This document shows positions 1 through 12,560 of a stretch of DNA of 64,000 nucleotides, piece by piece; the first letter of the stretch is position 1; each line of letters begins with the position of its first letter. Made by a program: the position numbers and the translations under genes. The notes beneath the pieces are model-generated. The model was not told the DNA's origin, made no database searches, and was given only the letters and a program-made list of their open reading frames with translations. This DNA is from Malaya genurostris (taxonomy: Eukaryota > Arthropoda > Insecta > Diptera > Culicidae), in the NCBI RefSeq assembly GCF_030247185.1, contig NC_080571.1, positions 142,286,986 to 142,350,985 of the forward strand, given 5' to 3'.

Positions 1-1530
1 TGATAGACAGGAGGGAAACAACGCCATGAAGTAAGTTCGCGTATCGTCAGCCTGGGAATAGCTATTTTAATAGGCATACGATCGAACGCTATTAGAGGGC
101 CAACGCTCCTCCACGAAAAGGAAAATGCTACGGGTACTTATGACAATTTTCGATCCGCTAGGTTTAATTGCGGGTTCTAATGTTTTTTAAAAATTTTTCA
201 TGTTTCCCTCCCTAGATGTTATCGACTTCGAATTTCTGCTTCTATACCGTATAATTTGCAACTGCATACGTTCGTGGAAGCAAATTTAGTGCACACTGGT
301 CTCCACAAAAATTCGAGTTGCTCCGTTATAATTTATATCTAGGTGGAACTTCAAGCGGTCGTAATTGGCGCCAGACTTGCTAAGTCAATCACTGATTCAC
401 TATCGGTTCCCATATCAAAGCTTAACTTTTGGACAGATTTATCTGTTGGTTGAACTCGGATTATAGGAGATATTCTCAATATGTTGCATTCCGTGTCAGT
501 GAAATACTCGAAACCACTGAGACAAATTAATGGCGTTGGGTTACGAGCTGGCTCAATGTAGCAGACGATGCCACAAAATTAACTGGGATGCCTAATTTAA
601 CAACTGGTAGCAGATGATTTAAAGGCCCCGAATTTCTCTCACTGCACGAAGAAAATTGGCCGAAATGCCAAACCGATTCTAATTCCACTACCACTGAGCT
701 CCGTCAAAGTTTATTGAAGCACTCTGTAGTCCCCGATAATATCATCTGCGTAACGCATTTCACATCCAGGTATCTTCTAGTCAACGGAACTGCATTTGTG
801 CATCGTTTTCCTCGTAACTGTCACAGTAGATTACAAAATATGACAGCAGTAGTCAGTCAACTAACAAACGAGGAACTTCAAATCGCTGAGAACTATATGT
901 TTCGTCTCGCACAAGCCGAAATCTATCCAGACGAAACATCCGTCCTACGCAGAGCACAACAATGTCCGAATGATCCACTAAGGTTGTAGTTGAGAGCGCT
1001 GTTAAGAAAAATCTTAGATCCATCTATCCATCTGGTAGGCCAACAGATGAGGTGTTTGTTTATTTGTTAAAATAACTCATCGTCAACTCTAGACCGCTGA
1101 CCCATGTACCAGTCGACGACGTGTGACACGATTCCGATCACGCACTGACTCCTAACCACTTCCTGCTTGGATCATCCAACGGATCGAAACCACTGAGCAC
1201 AGGCGAAAACAGCGGCCATGCTCTGAAGCAAGACTGGCGTACATCACAAATTCTAGCCAACCAATTTTGGAAACGTTGGGTGTCGGATTACCTCCCTGAA
1301 ATTACTCGAAGGACATAATGGTTCAATCGTACGAAACCCATTACTATAGGATCATCGTTGATCCCAAGTTACCACGGAACTGCTGGCCCAAAGGTAAAAT
1401 AATCAGCACGTGTATCGCAAAAGACGGTCAAATTCGATCGGCAACAGCAAGAACAGCAGACGGTGTGTACAAGCGATCCGTCACTAAATTAGCAGTATGG
1501 GACATACGGGGCGACGCAGAGTAAGCCAAA
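1..1530 (+). pseudogene. BEL/Pao retrotransposon pol remnant (end of RT, RNase H, integrase C-terminus)
   Basis: Reading through frame changes, successive pieces match BEL/Pao polyprotein order. Near 125-170 there is IFDPLGL, which lies at the end of the BEL reverse transcriptase region. From about 327 follow LQAVVIGARLAKSI and FWTD, which are RNase H signatures. At 714-989 an open stretch carries the block between RNase H and integrase (FVHRFPRN, LTNEELQIAE). At 1318-1524 comes the integrase tail (DPKLPRNCWPKGKI, then KDGQIRSATARTADG and a KLAV end). Stops and shifts separate every block and the central integrase catalytic core is missing, so this is a dead copy. It continues beyond the left edge of the window. 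Family assignment is from recognised motifs; subfamily is not determined. Confidence 0.8.
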
Positions 1531-1838
1531 CTAATGCTTTGCGTACCTGGGGATGAGCAACACAATGTTCGTACACACCTACCATCCAACATCTTGTCTA
1601 CACACACAATCATATGCGCGATGTATCGCTACCTTCAATTGATCCCCATTGACGATGACTAATCAACGATGGAGAGAAGACGTATCAGTGAGCTACATAA
1701 AACGTGTTGAAGAATATTATTATGCTTTTCTACTATTTAGAATAAGTAAATACAGTGTGAAAATATTAATATTAGATAAGAGCTAAAATTACGCACCTTA
1801 AAAAGTTATATTTGTAAGTCTAACCTAAATACTATAAC
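1531..1838. other. AT-rich tail between BEL remnant and mariner-like element
   Basis: This stretch follows the stop of the BEL integrase tail directly and contains no ORF or RNA gene I recognise. It may hold the 3' non-coding part of the BEL element, but it does not resemble the BEL LTR at 19171-19483, so that is only positional inference. Confidence 0.4.
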
Positions 1839-2795
1839 TACAGGGTTCGGCACTCGAAGTGTCCAATTAAAAAGGCCATAAATTCAGTTTGGAAAATTAC
1901 TTTTACTTAATTCAAAGTACAAAATGTGTAAAAATAATACAAAATTCAGAATCAATTCACTTTTGCTCGATATGACCACCTTTTGCCTTGACTTGATGAC
2001 TTGAGAGAGCGAAGGAGTTGCTTCGTTTGGCCGAATGTGACTTGCTGGTATTTTGGCCCACTCGCGGACAATAACTTTTTTCAGCGTCTCGAGACTGGTG
2101 TATATTTTAGTTCGGACTTTGCTCTCCAAAATGGTCCAAAGAGAATAATCCATTGGATTCGCATCTGGTGAATTCGAGAGCCATTGTGTGGACGTGATGA
2201 AGTTCGGAACGTTGTTTTTCAGCCATTCTTGGTTCACTCGAGCTTTGTGAGACGGTGCCGAGTCCTGCTGAAACGTCCATGGTCTGCCACCGAGATGTTT
2301 GTCTGCCCACGGCTTCAAAGCAACCTCCAGACTGCTTTCCCGATAATATGTCGCATTTACCTTGACGCCAGGCTCGATGAAAACGATTGGAAAGCGCCCA
2401 TCTGCGGTTACAGCGGCCCAAACCATTATCTGTTGCGGGTGCTGCCTCCTGGTGGCCAATCGATGACTCAAATTCTCGTATGAACGGTCGGTCAAGTAAA
2501 CCCTATCGTTTTGAGAGTTTATGAATTGCTCAATTGGAAAAATTTTCTCGTCAGAAAATACAATGTTCGGAAATTGACCGCTTTCGGCCAAACGAAGCAA
2601 CTCCTTCATTCTCTCAAGTCATCAAGTCAAGGCAAAAGGTGGTCATATCGAGCAAAAGTGAATTGATTCTGAATTTTGTATTATTTTTACACATATTGTA
2701 CTTTGAATTAAGTAAAAGTAATTTTCCAAACTGAATTTATGGCCTTTTTAATTGGTTACACTTCGAGTGCCGGACCCTGTACAATAGGTGAACAC
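1839..2795 (-). mobile_element. DD37D (maT-like) Tc1/mariner element with long hairpin-like ends
   Basis: The ends are inverted repeats: the left begins TACAGGGTTCGGCACTCGAA and the right ends with the near-complement, each bordered by TA as expected for Tc1/mariner insertion. The similarity runs unusually deep, about 190-200 bp (left about 1841-2035, right about 2585-2793), and includes the transposase 3' coding end. One end has evidently been replaced by an inverted copy of the other. The promoter and N-terminal DNA-binding part of the transposase are absent, so it is non-autonomous. Mariner transposases cut and paste DNA in the nucleus at TA. Confidence 0.8.
1884..2609 (-). pseudogene. Transposase fragment, ITm DD37D type
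   Basis: The 241-residue reading contains FSDEKIF (first catalytic Asp), WTFQQDSAPSHKAR (second Asp) and SPDANPMDYSLW (third). I count 37 residues from the second Asp to the Asp of MDY, which defines DD37D, the maT lineage. The first ~100 residues usual for the family, including the helix-turn-helix DNA-binding domain, are missing; the first Met is simply the first in the surviving segment. Downstream of the catalytic core the frame changes: a family-like end (AKGGHIEQK then stop) is visible in another frame near 1965-1995. Inactive as drawn. Confidence 0.8.
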
Positions 2796-2947
2796 GAATG
2801 CCGGGTTCTGCAATAAATAATTTGTGAATTATATAGTTGGTAAGATATCAAACTACTAGAAATAGAATTTGTTCATGAATGAATTATTTCTAGTAACCTA
2901 ATGCATTAGGTGCACTAGTCTGGATACGAGCACAGACTATTAAGGCA

Positions 2948-3431
2948 GTAACAGTTCGGCTGAAAAGTTCGTATCGTTTAATAGAAACACACATTTTTTG
3001 CCAAAATTCGTTTTTATTATTCAACATAATTGCCATCAGAGGCGATACAGCGATTATAGCGATCTTCCAACTTTTCGATACCATTTTTGTAGTACGATTT
3101 GTCCTTTGCCTCAAAATAGTCCTCAGTTTCAGCGATTACCTCTTCATTGCTTCTAAATTTTTTATCAGCGAGCATTCTCTTGAGGTCTGAGAACAGGAAA
3201 AAGTCACTGGGGGCCAAAACTGGAGAATACGGTGGATGAGGGAGCAATTCGAAGCCCAATTCGTTCAATTTCAGCATGGTCCTTTTTTCCATTTTTTCAC
3301 AATAACAAAAGTAGCTTCACTCAAAATGCAATATCTCACAAACTCATAATCAGACAGCTGCCAAATTTATACACGTATCTTTTGAACCCTCTCATAGAAA
3401 CGATACGAACTTTTCAGCTGTTAAACGTAAG
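2948..3431 (-). mobile_element. Internally deleted mariner (DD34D) element
   Basis: Inverted ends carry GAAAAGTTCGTATCG at 2960-2974 and its complement near 3400, close to the outer limits of a 484-bp element. Only the end of a mariner transposase remains between them. The outermost bases of the two termini differ slightly (CAGTTCGG versus CAGCTGTTAAACG), so exact limits are approximate. Its small size and lack of an N-terminal half make it a MITE-like deletion derivative that could move only with transposase supplied elsewhere. Confidence 0.75.
3017..3292 (-). pseudogene. Mariner transposase C-terminal fragment
   Basis: The 91-residue reading contains HPPYSPVLAPSDFFLFSDLK, the mariner block holding the third catalytic Asp (family form HPPYSPDLAPSD), here with V in place of the usual D in SPD. 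It is followed by KKFRSNEEVIAE and a YYKNGIEKLEDRYNRCI tail typical of mellifera/irritans-type mariners. The first two thirds, including two catalytic Asp residues, are deleted. It cannot be functional. Confidence 0.85.
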
Positions 3432-5194
3432 TAACACATATGAATTATGAACAATACATCATAAATAATCAAATCTTTTTGAAACAGGAATTTTTTTATC
3501 TTCGTATAATAAGAAATAATCAAGTTGATTCGCAGAACGACAATTGACTAATTATTTTTCACAATTTCTATCAGCAATATTATACTTTGACACTTAAATT
3601 CAGTACGCTTATGGAAAACTACACATAATTTTTGTTAACTGTGTGTTATTATAAATCAATGATTTTTTTTTATTTTGCTTTCAAAACATTTCGATAGCAA
3701 CTGCTCCAATTATCTTAATGTTAAAGAATTTTTTTTTTCAAAATTTAATAAGAATTACAAAAATAATAAATTTATCGATTGAGAATCCAGACTAACGAAT
3801 AAAATGGGCGTATTCTCATGATATATCCATTTTATAGATTTTGTTTCCCATTTATCTCGAAAATGACTGCATTAAGGTAGTAGCTCTCTACAAACTTTTT
3901 CATTGAGTGTAGTTTTAAGAATAATATTTGATTGCTTCGATACATTTATTCCTATAAAAACTTCGTTTTCCGAAAATCAATAAAAAGTTTTTCTTCGGGA
4001 AACTTTTTTATAGAGCACCTTCCCAACTGTCTTCAATATTCATTATTTTAGTTGTAACTTGACGTTTTTCATGATATGATATGAAAAAAATCTTGCGATG
4101 GTATAACTTCAAATTTTGAATAAATAAATTATGTTTGCTTTTTTGAAAAGTCGATAAAAAAATTTCAGTGTTTATTTTTTGCAAAATTCGATTGATTGCC
4201 TACAACTTCTTCTTAGACAAAATTTTCATAGAATAGATTTCGAGTTATAATATTTTAAAAATAATGTTGCTTAAAACACATACGCCCTTTTCAACAATTT
4301 GCATTGAGTGAAAATAATCTCTAGACCAGTGAAAAATACTTTATTTGCCATCCTAATAGCATATGCAAAGTTTCATGTAAATCGTGCCTAAATTTTGCCA
4401 TTTATGGACGATTTGACGCAGATTTGATCTATGGTTTTTTATACCGACTGACCAACTGAATATAGTTTACACGTGCACTTGTTTCTGGATTGTCCAAATT
4501 TCTTACGTTTGAGATTATTCAACAACCTCACGTCGCTCGTGACATGCCTTGTGAAAAGATACAAATAAAACTTCTGAACAATTAGGAACATCTGTTGTCG
4601 CTTGTGAGAGTAATGTTGGTTTATGAATAGGTGTAAGCATAAATATATGAAGACACAAGCATCATTTACGGAACTTTGATAGCTTTCTGTTGAAAATTTT
4701 GGAGTCAGTCTTTCGCAATTTGGATTGAAATTATCTCACAGCTGCTATCGTTTAACGTTCTCATGAAACATTATACCTCATCGCGGTTTGAGTGTAGAAT
4801 TTGAAACCACTCAATGAAAAAAACGAAAATCAAATAATGACTTAAGCTTAAGAGTAGCTATAAATATATTTGTCAGCATTTCATCTTCTTCGTCGGTTTC
4901 TAAGTAACGATCATTTTGACGTGGAATGCATTTTTGTTTTATATATAGGATTGTAAGCTAGAAATTAAATGATATTAACTTTGAAAAGTAGTCAGGTTTC
5001 GAACACTTGAAGCGCAATCAGTTTCACCGATTAGTAATATTACTGTACCTACTGATTGGAAATATGCCTACGCATCAATTTGGACGGCTAAATCCATGTA
5101 TTTTGAATCATAAGCACTGAGCAAAATTATCATTTTCAAAAAAAAATATCTATTGTTTATTTCTTATAAAATCTATAAATTATAATTTCTTTTT
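3432..5194. other. AT-rich intergenic stretch without recognisable gene
   Basis: No reading frame of credible length, no RNA gene and no clear terminal repeats are visible. The sequence is rich in poly-A/T runs and looks like old, unclassified non-coding repeat. It ends where similarity to the 3' UTR of the minus-strand I element begins. Confidence 0.5.
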
Positions 5195-5594
5195 TTATAA
5201 ATTATATTTTCTTAGGACAATTTACGTAAGTTTTTCTTCGCCGTAGCATCACTTTTACATAGAATTCTTATCCTAATCCAATACTAAAGTAATCACAACG
5301 ATGTGAGTTTGATAAAACATATTTCTCTTATTTTTTAAATATCATATTGTTTGAACCAAACGATCAACTGCTATAAACGATAAAATATGCTGAAATTTTT
5401 ATACATTTTGTTGTTGATTTCATAACCTACTTTGTTATTGTCAGCACATCATTTTTATTAAAAACTTTGCTATTGGATGAACTAATGGACGCAGTAGGTG
5501 TCAGAACTAAGTCTCAAAAGAGCCAATTATTAAATCGAAACTTCAATAGTCTTTATGAAATGATAAAGAAGTTTGATGAAATGATAAAGAAATT

Positions 5595-7705
5595 TCATTC
5601 AGAAGGGACATTCGATGGTCTACCTTGGTTACGCAAAGAATACATTAGTTGAAATCTGACATCACGATTCTCCACGCATGTCCAAACGACATGATCGATA
5701 TCTTGATAGCCTTCGCCACAAGCACAATGATTAGTCTCGGAAAGGTGTGCATCTAACGTGTAGTGATTGGACATGAGTCTGGACATCACACGAATGAAGT
5801 CTCTACTCACATCCAGCCTCCTGAACCATGTTTTTATCGCTATTTCAGGGATAATTAAGTGCATCCACCGACCCAGATCATCTTTGTCCCAAGAAGCTTG
5901 CCAGCTGGCAAATGTTCTTTGGCGAGTCGCGCTGTAGAATTCGTAGAAAGCAATCGGTCGCTCATAAACTTCACCCTCAATAGCACCACGTTTGGCTAAA
6001 CTGTCGGCTCTTTTATTGCCTGGAATAAAGCAATGAGCCGGAACACAAACTATTGTGATTTGATACTTATTATTCAATATGGCTAAAATATACTCTCATA
6101 AATCTTGTTTTTCGAAGTTACTAATAACCAGGGGATTCAGTACCCCACATCTTATTAGCAGTGCGATGAAAACTCCCAAAAACGAGCTTTCAAAGGAAGA
6201 ACTTCGAGACTCACTGTATGTGTCGAATGCATGCAGGCTAAGGCAATTCGCAAACAACAATACTGAATTCACTCAAGTTTGATAGTATGAGAGTTTGCAG
6301 CAGAACGAAAACAAACGCATCCATATTCCATCACTGAAAGTATCGTTGTCTGATACAATTTCATTAAATCTTCCGGATGAGCACCCCGTCAAGATCCTGT
6401 TATTGTTCGAAGAAAATTTACTCTTTGTTGGCATTTTGTTATCAGATTTCTAATGTATCCTACTCACGTGCATTTGGAATCAAACCACACCCCGAGGTAT
6501 TTGATAGTCAAAACCTGTTGGATCAATCTTCCTATCACATGAAGCAAAAGCTACGTGGGATCATGCTTTCTTGAAAAGACGACCAGCTCTGTATTATCCG
6601 CAGAGAATTCGATGCCCAGATGAACAGCCCAAACGGACAAGTTATCTAAGGTATCTTGCAATGGTTTTTGCAGATCAATAGCTTTGGGTCCAGTACCTGA
6701 AACCACGCCATCAACTGCCAATTGTCTTAGTGTACATTGGGTTACTAGACAGCTGTCAATGTCGTTTACATAGAAATTATACAGGAGCGGACTGAGGTAT
6801 GAGCCTTGCGGGAGACACATTTAGCTAATTCTGATTGTGGCCAAATCCCCATGTGAAAAATACATGCACTTCTCTGACAAAAGGTTGTGCAAATAAATAT
6901 TTATAATCGCTTTATAATGATGGTGGGGCTTTTCTGAAAGAATATCAATGGAAACTGAATCAAATGCTCCTCTAATGTCTAAAAATACAGATGCCGTTTG
7001 TTGTTTTCGAGCGAAGGCAATTTTAATGTCAGACGAAAGTAATGCAAGGAAATCATTCATCCCTTTATTTCTATGGAAGCCAAACTGAGTATCTGACAAC
7101 AAACCGAAGAATATTTTTTTCGAACAATTTTCTGATGCAGGACACCATTGCAATGGATCTATATGAGTTGTGATTGGAAGCTGGTTTCTCCGGCTTTTTA
7201 ATGGCGATAACTTTCACTTGCCTACAGTCAGGTGGAACAATATTTTACTCAAAACACTTGTTGAACAATTCCAACAAACGTCTTTTCGCGAGGTCGGGCA
7301 GATTTTCCACGAAGTTGAATTCAATTCAGTCAACACAGGAGCGTTATTGTTACAAAACATGAGTGCTATAGAAAATTCCATCATTGAAAAGGGGCTATCA
7401 ATGGAACCATTATTTGGAAAAGACTCCCTAAAAATGCAATACGTAGGAACAGAATCTGAACAAACTTTCATCGCAAAATCAAATATCCATCGGTTCGAGT
7501 ATTCCTCACTCTCATTTCCTACGTTACGATTCCTTATTCGTCTGGCCGTATTAAAAAGAGCCCTCAATTCGGTTTCCCTGGACAAACTAATTTAAATCTA
7601 TGTTTTAAGTAATTAAAATTAAAACATCACATTTTTGACTATGCAATAAAACTTTAAATGAATAAAGTTATGGCATGATGCTTCGACAATTCCACTGCAT
7701 GACAG
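5595..7705 (-). pseudogene. I-clade LINE ORF2 remnant (RT, RNase H)
   Basis: From the 5' side: an ORF2 start that keeps QWNCRSIM (endonuclease beginning) near 7630-7690, then a jump across most of the endonuclease into LFNTARRIRNRNVGNES, RT blocks FLDIRGAFDSVSID and CLPQGSYLSPLLYNFYVND, and finally RNase H and the HCACGEGYQDIDHVVWTC cysteine-histidine motif. The RT catalytic motif, LADD in the intact relative, reads LAVD near 6705-6716, so a catalytic Asp is lost. Stops and shifts separate the blocks at about 6820, 7155 and 6080-6550. Confidence 0.85.
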
Positions 7706-7734
7706 TGATTGATGAATTTGCGGTGAATGATAAA

Positions 7735-9640
7735 TTATCCATCAAATGATACAAACCCTGAGACAATTGGCCATTGAGCAGATAATTGATTCAAAAAAGA
7801 TCTAGCTATTGGGAGGAATGCCATTATGAGGGTCTTAAGGGGTTCAGAAATATTGAATTCTGTGAAAATCCATTCTACAATTTCCGAAAACTTCAGTAAT
7901 CCTGATGGTGGCTGTGAAACGGAGCCCACTGGTTAATTGTCTTTTCTTGTGCTAGTTCCAGGATTGGTTTGTGAATTTGACAGACCAGGAGGCACAGTTC
8001 TTGGTTTTAATTTTGGCTTTTTAAATTTAACACGGGGATCTTTTTTTGAAAGTGTAGTTTTAGGTGCCTTTTTTGGTAATTTGTGGTTTGGTAATCTCCT
8101 CTTATCAGACCCTTGAGGAGTGACAAACAAGGTATCTTCACTATTTCGTCAGAGTCAGATACCTCTGGCTCCGTAAGATTTGAAAAACCGTTTTCGGTTT
8201 CCAAAGGTGGTTCATTAATGACCGTTTTAAGCATTTCTGCATGTGCTTTAACTTTTAACTGCTTAGACCGTGCTTTTAAAGAAAGCTTCATTTTGTCTTT
8301 ACACAACTTAAATACAGCGCATACTGAAAGATCATAAGAACTTTCTCCACACTAAATACATTTTTGAATTTCTTTACTGCAATCGTTGTCCTTATGAGGT
8401 CCTTCACACTTAATACATTTCGACTTATTACTACAGTAGGTAGCTGTGTGGCCAAAATTTTTGAAGTTCATTCAATTCATAACATTTGGTATGAAAAGCC
8501 GAAAAGGAAGGCGAGCTCTATCAATATGGACATGGTTAGGCAAGGCAGATCTAGTCAATGTCACTCGAAACGAATCTGAAGGTCGATAAGTTTTGTTACC
8601 TTCTTGGAAAGTAGTCGAGTAGAATTGCTTGCACTCGAGTTTCCTTACTCTTTCAAGCATAGAGTTTTTAAAACGACCAACTCAATGCTCAAGCCACTCT
8701 TCAACCGAAAGACCAGCTTCGGTGATAACACCGTCTATTTCAACGTCTTTCGAAGGAATATATACGCGATATTCGCGGGTAAATAATTCACAAATAACAA
8801 TCCCGTTAAGGCCATCGTCCAAGTACCATGCGCGCGGGTGGTTTTAGGAAATTTTCGATGGAAATTTCGAAAAATTTGACAATACCAAAAACATACAGAC
8901 CTTTGAAATACTTTTATCTATCTACAGGGTGAAAATGACTGGAAAATTCGGAGGATTTTACGAGTCTTATTAAAAATAGCGCTGAAAAAATGAGCTTTTT
9001 TTGTAATTTTTCACAATTATTTGGAAAAATAATTCGATGGAATGAAATTTTTTTTTCAAAAAAAACCTCATGCTGGCAACAAGGATCACATTCGGACACA
9101 TTTTTGGAAAACCTTTTCGCGCTTTTCATGGAAAATCAACGAATTTCATATAACCGATTTTGTGGAAATTTTTGAAATTCGTGGATTTTCTATGAAAAGC
9201 GAGAAAAGGTTTTCCAAAAATGTGTCCGAATGTAATCTGTGTATCCATAATAAAGTTTATTTGAAAAAAAAAGTTTATGTCATCGCTTTATTTTTCCAGA
9301 TAATTGTGAAAGATCACAAAAACACTCATTTTTCAGAGCTATTTTTGATAAGACTCGGGAAATCCTCCGAATTTTCCAGCCATTTTCACCCTGTAGATAG
9401 ATAAATGTATTTCAAAGGTCTGTATGTTTTTGGTTTTGGCAAATTTTTCGAAATTTCCATCGAAAATTTCCTAAAACCACCCGCGCGCATGGTACTTGGA
9501 CGATGGCCTTAACCTGTTTCAAGGAGTCGACTACAACGTGGATCTTGTCTTTATGGACACTTACTATCTCTTTGATAGCGGAAAATCGTGATATCAATTC
9601 TCTAAATATGTGGAACAAATTTAATGCCTCCATTTTACGC
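7735..9640 (-). pseudogene. I-clade LINE ORF1 (Gag-like) remnant, split by TTAA element
   Basis: The protein reads from about 9640 (FRELISRFSAIKEI) to VSGFVSFDG at 7735 and parallels the 436-residue ORF1 at 35945-37255. Recognisable pieces are HVHIDRARLPFRLFIPNVMN before the zinc-knuckle region and PPSGLLKFSEIVEWIF at the C-terminus. The 8806-9512 element interrupts it after KQV. The cysteine knuckle region (about 8340-8480) is scrambled by shifts. ORF1 products of I elements bind RNA and chaperone the RNP; this one is dead. Confidence 0.8.
8806..9512. mobile_element. 707-bp TTAA-flanked inverted-repeat element (MITE)
   Basis: TTAA at 8806-8809 and 9509-9512 flanks a near-palindromic body. 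The ends read GGCCATCGTCCAAGTACCAT inward from the left and the exact complement from the right, and the inverted similarity continues through most of each half (for example CATCGAAAATTTCC, CTGTAGATAGATA). No transposase is encoded. Removing the element with one TTAA restores continuity of the host ORF1, which shows that TTAA is the target duplication. TTAA targets are typical of piggyBac and Kolobok superfamilies; which one applies is undetermined. Confidence 0.85.
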
Positions 9641-10129
9641 AGAAAATAGACTAGACATGGGCCCGCAGAAGTTTAATTGTAAGTCTTCGTTCAATGCGAA
9701 TTAGGAACCGTTAAATTTTCGCCTGGTGGAAGAGATGGATCTCCTGAATTCTCATCCATTACATAAATATGTTTAAATAATTGATTTCAACTGAATTATA
9801 TAAACCGACAATATACTTTGAAATCCAATAAAATAAAATCTTATATCTACCTGGTAGTCGCTTTCTGCTTTCCATAGGTACTCGGCGTGAAGCTCGCTCC
9901 AAATATTTCAAGTTTGCTGTCTTCTATCTCCGTTGCTCTGCCGTCGTGGTCTTCGCTGAGCTTGGTGTGTACGCTGCCTACACCTGTCCTTAGACACAGT
10001 ATTATAGCTGTTGTTGACGATTAAGTGCGATGCTTCTTGTGTAGCACCACACGATAATGTTTCGTTTTGTCTATCGCAACCGGTACTGTACACCATACAA
10101 ACTGATACCTGGTGGTTGTCTCTGCGGCT

Positions 10130-10255
10130 TTGCGCTGATGTGCCCTAGCCCCTTTGTACCTTAGCACCTCTGTGCCTTTGCACCCCTTCGTCTCCGCACC
10201 TCTGTGGTACAGTACTTCTATGCGTTCGCACCTCTGTGTCTCTTCAGCTTTGTGC
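10130..10255 (-). repeat. Short GTGC/GCAC repeats in the I-element 5' UTR
   Basis: On the minus strand, variants of GTGCAAAGGCACAGAGGTGC recur several times. Similar short repeats lie at 35495-35610 in the 5' UTR of the plus-strand I element, so they are a feature of the family, not a random microsatellite. Confidence 0.6.
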
Positions 10256-10300
10256 GTATGAATGGGATGGCCTTCTTCGACTGCTTTCAAGTCGGGAACG

Positions 10301-10958
<658 letters not shown>

Positions 10959-10960
10959 TA

Positions 10961-10997
10961 GCTAGACATTGAATGAACTGACTTGCCAGCTGCATGC
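10961..10997. repeat. 37-bp sequence S next to TA array (copy 1 of 3)
   Basis: The motif starting CTAGACATTGAATGAACTGA and ending GCTGCATGC borders this TA array, and occurs again on both sides of the central TA array (complement at about 14494-14531, direct at about 14756-14793). In this copy the sequence after GCATGC differs, so the junction looks recombined. Confidence 0.8.
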
Positions 10998-11199
10998 AAT
11001 CTGTATTCGGCGCAAAAATCTATCTGTACCATATCGGTATCAGAATCTCGTCAACATAAGTTCACGGAAATTGCTCATTTTGGTGAGCAAAAAACGAACG
11101 GCGATGCGAAAGAGTAAGTGATAATGTTGTACACATCTTTATACTAGTATAGGGTCTTGTTAAAATATGCCATGCGAAACAGGGTTGCCATATATACAG

Positions 11200-11492
<293 letters not shown>

Positions 11493-11869
11493 TTTTTCTG
11501 TATTTTTGTTATTACTATTATTATCATTATTAGTATTAAAATTACTCTTGCATACCGAAGATCGTCTCGTACAGAAATTTCGACGAATCAGATATCTTCG
11601 AACTTCATAGCTTCAATAAAAATAAACTACAGTAAATTAAAAAGGAATTGTTTCAAGTTTTGAATATATAGTTGTAGAATAGTAGCTGTTTAATGTAACT
11701 AATCTGTACTTTAATGTAGGCGCATCGCTTCAAACTCTATTAGTGAAAAAGGAGAAAGCTTACACAATTCATACAATCAATCAACTAACTGATATTCGGA
11801 AAAGTGATGGGAGCATGTCAGTTTTTTCGTATTCACAACATCCAGTTATGTCTCTGACATTACCCACCC

Positions 11870-12560
11870 GCCTTTTTACCAGAGCAGTTTGGATTGCGTC
11901 ATGAACATTCAACTACTCATCAACTTGTAAGAGTAATTCTTATAGACATAGAAAAAGCATTCGACAGAGTTTGGCACAAAGGTTTATTAGCAAAAATATC
12001 TGATTTCTAGTTTCCTATTTATTTGATCAAAATGATTCAAAATTATTGTAAATCTGAATTGCTACTCGTACGATCATTCTCAACCAGACGACACAAGTCT
12101 GTTAGTCACAGGTAGAAATCTAAGGGTGATCTACAATCTACTAAAAAGAAGCTTGAATATTTTTAGTGTTTATCTGTCAATTAATTTTCTTTTCTCATAA
12201 GTCAAGATCTTCCTTTCTTAAACCAAACAATAATCACTTTCTCATATTGAATGGCATGGAATTGACAAGGTTTGATCAAGCAAAATACTTAGGTTTAACA
12301 TATGACAAAAAACTCACTTCCAAGGAGCACATTGAAGGAACCCAGGCAAAGTGTAATAAATATATTAAATGTTGATATCCTCTTATAAGCAAATATTTTA
12401 AGCTCCGTCTAAAAAAACATATTATTAATTTATAAACAAATTTTCAGACCAGCCAACCTTTATGCACTACCAATTTATTCAAGTTGTTGTTCCACCAGGA
12501 AGAAAACGCTTCAAAGGATTCAGAAAAAAAATTCTGAAAATGTTTTTGAAGCGTCCTCCT
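11870..12560 (+). pseudogene. Jockey-like LINE reverse transcriptase fragment (left-arm copy)
   Basis: Interrupted readings include an RT block with VILIDIEKAFDRVWHKGLLA, the palm motif of Jockey-type elements, at about 11930-11990. At 12166-12375 follows KPNNNHFLILNGMELTRFDQ and AKYLGLTYDKKLT, the block after the RT catalytic region. The SGVPQGS and YADD blocks are not preserved. Stops and deletions show it is inactive. An identical reverse-oriented copy lies in the right arm. Confidence 0.75.

Larger units (their letters stand above)
5195..10300 (-). mobile_element. I-clade LINE, decayed copy
   Basis: This copy reads right to left: 5' UTR with short repeats (about 9641-10300), ORF1 (9640-7735), ORF2 (7700-5595) and a 3' UTR (5540-5195). 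Its 3' UTR, RT, RNase H and ORF1 match the I element at 35240-41331 block by block. It differs by many stops and frameshifts, by loss of most of the endonuclease domain (junction near 7600) and by an inserted TTAA element in ORF1. The far 5' limit is uncertain: similarity becomes unclear above about 10260. I-clade elements move by target-primed reverse transcription. Confidence 0.8.
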
